NCBI GenBank assembly: GCA_902801025.1
Contig: CADCGZ010000016.1
Span: forward strand, 1-33,878
Direction of reading: 5' to 3'
DNA length: 33,878 nt
From: an uncultured bacterium
Lineage (GTDB): Bacteria > Verrucomicrobiota > Kiritimatiellia > RFP12 > UBA1067
Made by a program: the position numbers and the translations under genes. Position 1 is the stretch's first letter, and each line of letters opens with the position of its first letter. Under the pieces are notes generated by a model, which was not told where the DNA came from, did not search any database, and was given only the letters and a program-made list of their open reading frames with translations. Below, piece by piece: positions 1 through 5,631 of this stretch.

Positions 1-369
1 ATATACGGCTTCGGGGTCGAGTCCTGTGCAATCCGCCTCGCCTAAAAGGGTTCCGCCCGGCGTTGGCCCAAAACAAAGCCGCGCAGTGCACCCTCGGGAG
101 CTGGGCTAGCGGCGCATGCGTTCGTCTCTCGCTTCGGGGAAAAGCTCGACTCCTCCCGCGCGCTGCATCCACCGTCCGCAGCGCGATACTTCGTCGGCGG
201 GATACCGCCTCCTCGTCTCGCACGCGTCCGCTGGCGCATCACGCGAACTGTCGTCGCGCCGTTCCCCTGCGCTCATTCCTCACACATGCGCCGTTAGCCC
301 GACCTTCCGCTGTGGCGCGTTTTTCTTCGTAGCATCTGCGCTCGCCGCCTTCTTGTTGGCTCGCTTAAC
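1..369 (+). repeat. GC-rich element, left copy (runs off the window)
   Basis: This stretch is the reverse complement of a diverged copy at 2853-3300. Blocks shared exactly or nearly so include GGCGTTGGCCC (59-69), CACCCTCGGGAG (89-100), GCCCGACCTTCCGCT (297-311), GGCGCGTTTTTCTTCGTAGCA (314-333, last base omitted) and GGCTCGCTTAAC (358-369). Near its right end a GCGCC/GGCGC stem followed by five T resembles an intrinsic terminator. The open frames inside it differ between copies, so I do not call a protein. It could be a non-coding RNA gene, an intergenic repeat family or the end of a mobile cassette. Its left boundary lies outside the window. Confidence 0.6.
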
Positions 370-549
370 TGCATATGGCAACAACGCGCAAACATGCATT
401 TTACAACGGTTTCGCGGGGTCTGTCCCCGGCTACTTGGGGGTTTTGACCTAAGTTTACAGGTCAAAATAAGGACCGCGTCTCAACCGCGCTTAGGAACTC
501 CGGCTACAGGTCGAAGGACGAATACTCTGCCACATTCTACCGCACGATA
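370..549. other. Intergenic region with palindromes
   Basis: No gene is seen here. It holds a GGGG-TCTGT-CCCC hairpin (about 417-428) and the perfect inverted repeat described separately at 442-467. The sequence becomes AT-richer toward the promoter at 550-558. Confidence 0.5.
442..467. promoter_or_regulatory. Perfect 9-bp inverted repeat, operator or bidirectional terminator
   Basis: TTTTGACCT and AGGTCAAAA flank an 8-base loop. The stem with T and A runs on either side could work as a bidirectional terminator. The symmetry would also suit a dimeric repressor site, since it lies about 90 bases upstream of the promoter for the gene at 594. Confidence 0.4.
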
Positions 550-558
550 TGGTATAAT
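550..558 (+). promoter_or_regulatory. Extended -10 promoter of the lipoprotein gene
   Basis: TGGTATAAT combines a TG extension with a perfect TATAAT hexamer (553-558). The same TATGGTATAAT block occurs at 3438-3448 before the riboswitch. No good -35 box is seen. The start codon at 594 lies 35 bases downstream, with GGAG at 583-586. Confidence 0.6.
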
Positions 559-593
559 TCACTGTAGACAAAACTTATGAACGGAGATCGAAA

Positions 594-1535
594 ATGACCT
601 TGATTAAACTGTCGGCAAAACTTCTGTTCGGAATCACGGTTTTGCTGATTGTGTTTCCCTTAGCGACATTTGTCGGATGTTCAGGTTGGCCTTCTTCTCA
701 AGATGTAAGAGAGGCATTCCTTAAAGGACGGACAACGGGTAAGTTTTTGTTTATTGATAATCTTGATCCTAACAGTATTGTTGTAAAAAAAAGTTCTGCG
801 AAAGATGTATGGGATATTACGTATGTTGAGAAAACTTCGTGGGGTTCGGCGTATAAATATCACATCCAAGTAGTTCCTAAAAAGAGAAAGCAGGGCGGGT
901 ACTTGCTTCATATCATAAATTCCGAAGAGATTCGCCCACCAAAACCAACAGCCACACCCGAACCAAAACCATCCTACCATAAGACAACTACCACAACCAC
1001 TACACAGAAACCAGTCGAACCAGAGGTTGATATGGCTACCCTTACAGGGAAACTAAAGAGTTTTGCTGGTTTCACATTTGGATATGATTACCACAATAAT
1101 CCTCCTAATCTCAGGACATACCACGAGCCTGGGCATCGTAGAGCTTACTATTTGACTTCTCCATTTCGGTACCTCAATCAGGCAAACCTATACGATGAAC
1201 AAGACCGCGTAAGTCAAAAGCGCAGGGCATTGGTTCAAGTTGTAATTTTCGGAGTCCTGCCACAGGAGTATACGGCAGAAGAGATTAATAAAGAATATGT
1301 AGCGGTTGCCAAGATACTGGAGGATAAATACGGGATCAAAATGAAGAAGGTTTCGAACATTCAATACAACTACAAGAACGGGGGAATCGAAATTGAATTG
1401 TGGTGTTGGGGAGATTCTCACAATATGTTTGTTAGGGTGAAGAACGTATATCCATGGAATGGAGTTGAATTTCGCAAACCAAATTATTCTGCCCCAAAGA
1501 AATTTAGCCCAAACGAAGGGGCGAACGCACTCTGA
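594..1535 (+). CDS. Putative lipoprotein with Pro/Thr-rich linker, function unknown
   Basis: The product is 313 residues. A hydrophobic N-terminal segment (about 8-28) ends in FVGC, an imperfect lipobox, so lipidation at that Cys is likely but not certain. A small N-terminal domain (about 30-110) is followed by a low-complexity linker (about 113-143) rich in Pro and with a run of Thr, then a C-terminal domain (about 145-313) rich in aromatic residues. I recognise no family. The ATG at 594 has GGAG seven bases upstream and an extended -10 promoter. The gene is visibly AT-richer than the metabolic genes of the window and uses AT-rich codons, so transfer as part of the 370-2852 island is plausible. 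The HNH gene starts 63 bases downstream and may be co-transcribed. Confidence 0.7.
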   Translation: MTLIKLSAKLLFGITVLLIVFPLATFVGCSGWPSSQDVREAFLKGRTTGKFLFIDNLDPNSIVVKKSSAKDVWDITYVEKTSWGSAYKYHIQVVPKKRKQGGYLLHIINSEEIRPPKPTATPEPKPSYHKTTTTTTTQKPVEPEVDMATLTGKLKSFAGFTFGYDYHNNPPNLRTYHEPGHRRAYYLTSPFRYLNQANLYDEQDRVSQKRRALVQVVIFGVLPQEYTAEEINKEYVAVAKILEDKYGIKMKKVSNIQYNYKNGGIEIELWCWGDSHNMFVRVKNVYPWNGVEFRKPNYSAPKKFSPNEGANAL

Positions 1536-1598
1536 TTTACTTGAGGAGTTTATAAGGCTGATCCTTGCTTCCAACAAATTTCAAAACAAAGGATTGTA

Positions 1599-1946
1599 AT
1601 GGAAGCCACAACTCAACAACATAACAGCATCTCACCAACGCCGACTAAAACGCCCTATAGACCGTCTTTGAACTCTCTGCTGTAGAAATGGTCGAGGGAC
1701 GTAAGGAACCGAGACGGGAACGTTTGTGTTGTGTGTGGTAAGAGGGAACACTTGAACGCCCATCACATTCTTCCAAAGCACCTGTGGAAAGAGTACAGGT
1801 TGGATATAGCAAACGGAATCTCACTGTGTCCTTCTCATCACAGGTTCGGAAGGTTGTCTGCACATTAGAACCCGATATGGTTTTCTGAGTGGCTAAAACA
1901 AAACCGTCCAGAGTTGTTCCAGACGGCGTTGAGAAGAATGGGTTGA
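1599..1946 (+). pseudogene. HNH endonuclease interrupted by two in-frame TAG codons
   Basis: From ATG 1599, with AAAGGA five bases upstream, one frame runs 115 sense or TAG codons to TGA at 1944-1946. TAG occurs at codons 29 (1683-1685) and 90 (1866-1868). Between and after the stops the frame reads as a compact HNH nuclease: CVVCG (first zinc Cys pair), NAHHILPKHLW (the HH of the HNH core), ISLCPSHH (second part of the core), then WFSEWLKQNRPELF. Both junctions are in frame with no indel, and the RBS is intact. It is either a pseudogene with two nonsense mutations or a gene for a code in which TAG is sense, as in some gut phages. AGG arginine codons and lower GC fit a phage or mobile-element source. 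Confidence 0.7.
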
Positions 1947-2177
1947 AAAACGGTTTGCTGGCCCTTTCCGCATTTGCAAGACAGTATTGCTTCTCGCATT
2001 AGTGGGTCGTACCAACGTCCAGCGACGCGCACCCTCTTACATTCACGGAGGAACCAGCACCGAGGACATTATATCAAATACCGTTGGTTGATGTCTAACG
2101 CGAACGACTGCTCGGCTACAATCACCTGTGTTCGCTCTTTGGGTTTCGTCCGAACGTTTCTATTGAGTCACGAAAAA
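1947..2177. other. Intergenic, no gene seen
   Basis: The only long plus-strand frame here (from 1974) runs straight through the terminator hairpin at 2178-2217 and has no recognisable motif, so I do not call it. No RNA gene or promoter is evident. Confidence 0.4.
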
Positions 2178-2217
2178 GGACGCCCTGCGGAACCTGTAGG
2201 AATCCCGTAGGGCGTCC
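2178..2217 (-). terminator. Intrinsic terminator of the minus-strand gene at 2279
   Basis: GGACGCCCTgCGG (2178-2190) pairs with CCGtAGGGCGTCC (2205-2217), giving a stem of about 13 bp. Read on the minus strand the hairpin is followed by TTTTTCG, as expected for a Rho-independent terminator about 60 bases after the stop codon at 2279. Confidence 0.75.
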
Positions 2218-2278
2218 CGGTTTGAGTTTACATCCCGTTGTCCTTCTGTCAGTTGGTTCTTAACGCCGTTTTACTGTT

Positions 2279-2851
2279 TTACCGTTTAGCCGTTATGGTG
2301 CAGTCATACTCGTTGTCCTTGACCTTCCACTCTGGGTGCTTCTCCTTCACCCAATCACAGACGGCGGCTGTCTGCCATCTGGCCCGTGTGTGACCAGTAC
2401 AGCTCCATCCCACCGTGACGAACCCGAACCACTTTATCTTCTGGTCGATCTCGTTCCTCATCTCCTCTCCGGCCCAGTTGTCTTCCGACGGCAGGGTGTT
2501 TAGCCTTGTCACGGAACTACTTTCAGACCAGCTTCCGACAATGAACTCCCTCGTCCACTTCCAGCGGTTCACAGCTTTATGGGCCTCACTCGTCTCTCTG
2601 TAGTGGGGTAGCTTTATGTCCTCCTGTGTACATCTGCACTCGTCCATTCGCTTTGCAAGCTCAGGGTCGGTTTGGGATATGTACCTTTCACCTTCCCTTG
2701 CTTTCTCCTCCCAGATTGCTTTCAGCTCCGCGAGTCGCTTTTCGGCGTCTTCCCTCTTAGTCCAGTAGAGATCACTGAACTGGTCGAAGAAGGCGTCGAA
2801 AAGCGACTCGCGGAGCTGAAAGCAATCACGCGGAAGATTCGACGCGGGCAA
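2279..2851 (-). CDS. Hypothetical charged protein, possibly rearranged 5' end
   Basis: The frame gives 190 residues from a TTG at 2851 with no convincing ribosome binding site. An internal Met (MDECRC, about residue 69) is an alternative start. The protein is charged and partly helical (about 33-70), with a Trp- and Cys-bearing C-terminal half (VGWSCTGHTRA, AAVCDWVKEKHPEWKV). I do not recognise the family. A good intrinsic terminator on the same strand at 2178-2217 supports real minus-strand transcription. The first 20 or so residues are encoded by one arm of a 39-bp inverted repeat, and the frame opens right at the inner edge of the GC-rich element at 2853. The 5' end may therefore be a recombination junction, and the gene may be truncated. 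Confidence 0.5.
   Translation of the reverse strand: MPASNLPRDCFQLRESLFDAFFDQFSDLYWTKREDAEKRLAELKAIWEEKAREGERYISQTDPELAKRMDECRCTQEDIKLPHYRETSEAHKAVNRWKWTREFIVGSWSESSSVTRLNTLPSEDNWAGEEMRNEIDQKIKWFGFVTVGWSCTGHTRARWQTAAVCDWVKEKHPEWKVKDNEYDCTITAKR
2714..2827. repeat. 39-bp inverted repeat with 36-base spacer
   Basis: The arm at 2714-2752 matches the reverse complement of 2789-2827 at 37 of 39 positions. Each arm encodes KRLAELKAI on its own coding strand: minus for the left arm, plus for the right. On the plus strand the right arm runs on to a TAA at 2855-2857. Confidence 0.9.
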
Positions 2852-2852
2852 G

Positions 2853-3300
2853 GTTAAGCGAGCCGATGGGACACCGGCGAGCGCAAATGCTACGAAGAAA
2901 AACGCGCCTTAGCGGAAGGTCGGGCAAGGGACGAGGGGGCGAGTGCCGAACTGAGCGACATGCAACGACGCGGTTCGTCGGATGCGCGGTGAGACACGTC
3001 GCAAGGCGAGAAGCCGGTATCCCGGCGACGAAGGATTGCGACGCGTATCGCCGCGAAGACGACGGGAGCGGCGGCGCAGGGAGCGGGAGTGAGGCCGAGA
3101 CCCCGAGCACCGCGCCGAACTCCCGAGGGTGCCATGCGCGGTCACGGTCGGGGCCAACGCCGAGCGGACCGAAGCAGGGGGTGGCGAGTTGTGCAGGACT
3201 CGCCCCCGAAGGCGTATATGTATACGCCGAGCGGGGCGAAGGACGCACAAATCGACCGCCCTGCACAGGGAGCACGGTTGCCCTGACCGTGACCGCACAT
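2853..3300 (-). repeat. GC-rich element, right copy, inverted
   Basis: Read on the minus strand this is the diverged second copy of the element at 1-369. Matching blocks lie at 3151-3161, 3120-3131, 2911-2925, 2887-2908 and 2853-2864. It extends further than the visible left copy. Its start carries long-range arms at 3135-3154 and 3280-3299 (about 18 of 20 paired). Inside them are a GGCGAGT/ACTCGCC hairpin (about 3183-3204) and an 18-bp near-palindrome (3211-3228). Such stacked hairpins suggest a structured RNA. No convincing protein is encoded. Confidence 0.6.
3211..3228. repeat. 18-bp near-perfect palindrome
   Basis: GGCGTATA and TATACGCC flank a TG centre. It lies within the right GC-rich element, and part of it is conserved at the very start of the window (ATATACGGCTTCGGGG). 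It could be an RNA hairpin or a protein-binding site. Confidence 0.6.
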
Positions 3301-3439
3301 TGGAAGGCCGCACACACCAGCACAGAACATCAACAAGAATGCGAAGCAAGCCGCACGTTGTCAGGCAAACCAACACTGCAAGCACAACACACCTGCACAT
3401 AACAACACACTCTATCACCAATCCAACGCGAAACAAATA

Positions 3440-3448
3440 TGGTATAAT
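3440..3448 (+). promoter_or_regulatory. Extended -10 promoter of the riboswitch/receptor unit
   Basis: TGGTATAAT sits in the same ATATGGTATAATTC block as the promoter at 550-558. Transcription would start near 3455, just before the riboswitch. No clear -35 element is seen. Confidence 0.6.
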
Positions 3449-3457
3449 TCTAACACC

Positions 3458-3548
3458 AAAGGGTGGAAGCCGGAAAGTCCTGTGAAATCCAGGCGCTGTC
3501 GCGCAGCCGTCAAAGTCGGAATGCGGCCCTGCCCGTCAACCTCAAGTA
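3458..3548 (+). promoter_or_regulatory. Cobalamin (B12) riboswitch
   Basis: The core matches the cobalamin aptamer: GGAAAGTCCTGTGAAATCC, then CGCTGTCGCGCAGCCGT, then AGTCGGAATGCGGCCCTGCC in place of the B12 box. The order and spacing are right, directly before a BtuB-like receptor. Downstream, ACCTC (about 3539-3543) can pair with GAGGG (about 3558-3562) next to the ribosome binding site. This suggests translational control, with B12 binding expected to reduce expression. Confidence 0.85.
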
Positions 3549-3575
3549 CCTTCGCAAGAGGGGGAAAGAAGAAAA

Positions 3576-5570
3576 ATGAACAAACTGATACCGGCGGCAG
3601 TTGCCGCCATGTCGCTCGGCGCATACGCCGCAGAGACAAACGAGACTGCGACGGCAGAATTGCCTCCAGTCGTGATCGAGGCCTCGCGCATCGGCAAGAC
3701 CCCGAATGAAATCCCAAGCGCAGTGCAGGTCATCACGCGCGGCGAAATCGCCGCGAGCGGCGCGAGAGACGTCGCGGACCTGCTCCAAAAGAAGTGCACG
3801 ACGCTCGACTTCGCGCACCTCGGCGGGAACAACCCCGCGCTCACGCAGCTCGCCCCACGCGGCTACGGCGAGAACGGCTTCGGTCGCCTCCTCATCGTCG
3901 TCGACGGCGAGCGACTCAACAGCCCCGACATGAACGCGCCCAACCTCGCGCAGATCGGCCTCGGCGCAATCGAGCGCATCGAAATCCTGCAGGGCTCGCA
4001 GAATGTCCTCCACGGCGACGTCGGCTCGGCCGGAATGATCAACATCGTGACCGACCCGAACGACTACGAGACACATGGGGCTATCGAGCTACACGGCGGA
4101 AGCTGGAACACCATAGGCGCAAGCGCGTCGCTTCGCGGCGGCGTCAAGGACTGGGGCACGCAGTACTGGGTCAACGGCGGCTGGGACCATTCCGACGGCT
4201 ACCGCCACGACAGCGGCTTTGACGCCTACTACGCCGGCGGCGGCGTAAAGCAGAACTTCGACAACGGTTCCTACATTCGCCTCTCCGCGTTCTGGTCCGA
4301 CGTCGACAGCGACCTTCCCGGCTACCTCTCGCGCGACGACTGGAAGCACCACCCGACCCATTCCGACGGCTACGGAGATTTCTACCGCCGCACGACGTAC
4401 GGACTCAACGCGACCGCCTACGGCGTGATCAACGACGACAACGCCGTCCGCCTCACGCAGACGTTCTCGCGCCGCCACCTCAAGAGCCGCGGCTACGGCT
4501 ACTGGTACACCGACTACGACATCTACTCCTACGAGTTCACGCCCGAGTGGATCAACACCACGAAGCTCGGCGCGTTCGACAACGAGTTGATCGTCGGCGC
4601 GACATTCCGCTACGACCGCAACGACGCGGCGAACTGGGGCACTTCGTCCTGGGGCTACAGCCATTCGAAGTACGAGTACGACCGCCAGACGATGGGCTTC
4701 TACGCGCAGGACACGTTCAAGATCGCCGAGGACCTCGCCCTCGAGATCGGCGGACGCTATGAGCGCAGCTGGAACAAGTGCACGATGGCAGCCGATCCGC
4801 GTCGCGCCTACGACCTCGCCGCGTGGGACGCCGCGCTTAACTTCACGCCGGTCGACGGGCTCAAGACATACGCGAAGTTCTCGAACTTCTACAGGATGCC
4901 CTTCATCGACGAGGTCGCATACTATTCGCGCGACGACCTCCTCTCGCCCGAGCACGGCTGGCGTGCAGACGTTGGCTTCGACTGGTCGTTCCTCGAGGAA
5001 TTCAACGTCGCAGGAAACGCCTACGTCTCGCGCACGAAGAACGAGATCTTCTACAATCCGCTCTTCCCATACATGAGCTATGGCTCGCCGGCTTTCGGCG
5101 ACAACGTGAACTCGCCGTCGCCAGTCATGCGCGAGGGCTTCGACCTGAGGGCAAGCTGGGAGAAGGACAAGGTCGCAGGCGTCTCGCTCGCCTACAGCTT
5201 CGTCGACGCCGAGTTTGACGGTGGAGATTTCGACGGCAACGACGTTCCTATGGTCGCCAAGTCCATCGTTTCCGCGAACGGCCGCGTGTGGCTTTGGAAC
5301 GACTGCTTCGTCTTCGGCGGCTACCGCTACAGGACCGACTGCCGCTCGACTTCAGACTTCGCAAACGAATACGAGAAGATCCCGTCCTTCGGTCTCTTCA
5401 ATGTCGGCGTCCAGTACAGTCCGACATGCTTCGGCCTCGACGGGCTGACGCTCGCGTTCACGGTCGACAACCTGTTCGACAAGAACTACTGCGACTACTC
5501 GACCTACGGCACGGCCTTCTGGCCTGGCGCCGGCCGCAGCTACATGTTCACGATCCGCTACGAATTCTAA
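3576..5570 (+). CDS. btuB: TonB-dependent outer-membrane receptor, BtuB-like
   Basis: The 664-residue protein has a signal peptide (MNKLIPAAVAAMSLGAYAA). A TonB-box-like PPVVIEAS follows (about 30-37), then a plug domain (about 40-160) with RLLIVVDGERLN and IERIEILQGSQNVLHGDVGSAG. The rest is a beta-barrel of alternating aromatic strands that ends in Phe (FTIRYEF), the usual outer-membrane sorting signal. A B12 riboswitch in the leader points to cobalamin or another corrinoid as substrate. That substrate is inferred from the leader; the protein alone would only say siderophore/vitamin receptor. No btuCDF or corrinoid genes lie next to it in this window. A purine-rich GGGGGAAAG precedes ATG 3576, and a strong terminator follows the stop. 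Confidence 0.88.
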   Translation: MNKLIPAAVAAMSLGAYAAETNETATAELPPVVIEASRIGKTPNEIPSAVQVITRGEIAASGARDVADLLQKKCTTLDFAHLGGNNPALTQLAPRGYGENGFGRLLIVVDGERLNSPDMNAPNLAQIGLGAIERIEILQGSQNVLHGDVGSAGMINIVTDPNDYETHGAIELHGGSWNTIGASASLRGGVKDWGTQYWVNGGWDHSDGYRHDSGFDAYYAGGGVKQNFDNGSYIRLSAFWSDVDSDLPGYLSRDDWKHHPTHSDGYGDFYRRTTYGLNATAYGVINDDNAVRLTQTFSRRHLKSRGYGYWYTDYDIYSYEFTPEWINTTKLGAFDNELIVGATFRYDRNDAANWGTSSWGYSHSKYEYDRQTMGFYAQDTFKIAEDLALEIGGRYERSWNKCTMAADPRRAYDLAAWDAALNFTPVDGLKTYAKFSNFYRMPFIDEVAYYSRDDLLSPEHGWRADVGFDWSFLEEFNVAGNAYVSRTKNEIFYNPLFPYMSYGSPAFGDNVNSPSPVMREGFDLRASWEKDKVAGVSLAYSFVDAEFDGGDFDGNDVPMVAKSIVSANGRVWLWNDCFVFGGYRYRTDCRSTSDFANEYEKIPSFGLFNVGVQYSPTCFGLDGLTLAFTVDNLFDKNYCDYSTYGTAFWPGAGRSYMFTIRYEF

Positions 5571-5593
5571 CGGACGCTCATTACTCGCTCAAA

Positions 5594-5631
5594 CACGCGC
5601 CATTAGCCCAATCGGCTATGGCGCGTTTTTC
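5594..5631 (+). terminator. Intrinsic terminator after the receptor gene
   Basis: ACGCGCCATTAGCC pairs with GGCTATGGCGCGT (one bulged T, five-base loop) and is followed by TTTTT. It ends the plus-strand gene, and the stop codon of the convergent gene (5616-5618) lies inside the hairpin. The GCGCGTTTTTCTTCG tail is shared with both GC-rich elements near the left edge. Confidence 0.9.

Noticed and set aside
1..45. tRNA or tmRNA 3' end (GTCGAGTCC resembles a T arm)
   Set aside because: The stem around it does not pair as a T arm, no CCA or acceptor partner is visible, and the same block recurs in the inverted element at about 3180-3220.
63..332. Arg/Ser/Ala-rich open frames in the left GC-rich element
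   Set aside because: They are not kept between the two copies of the element and read through the terminator-like tail; composition is typical of chance frames in GC-rich DNA.
1599..1946. Selenocysteine or pyrrolysine readthrough for the TAG codons
   Set aside because: Selenocysteine uses TGA. Pyrrolysine is known in a few methylamine-type enzymes and no pyl gene is visible, so recoding to glutamine or a pseudogene is more likely.
1974..2210. Plus-strand frame of 78 codons
   Set aside because: It covers the terminator hairpin and has no motif or binding site.
4089..4955. Long minus-strand frame within the receptor gene
   Set aside because: It is a GC-rich shadow of the well-supported TonB receptor on the plus strand.
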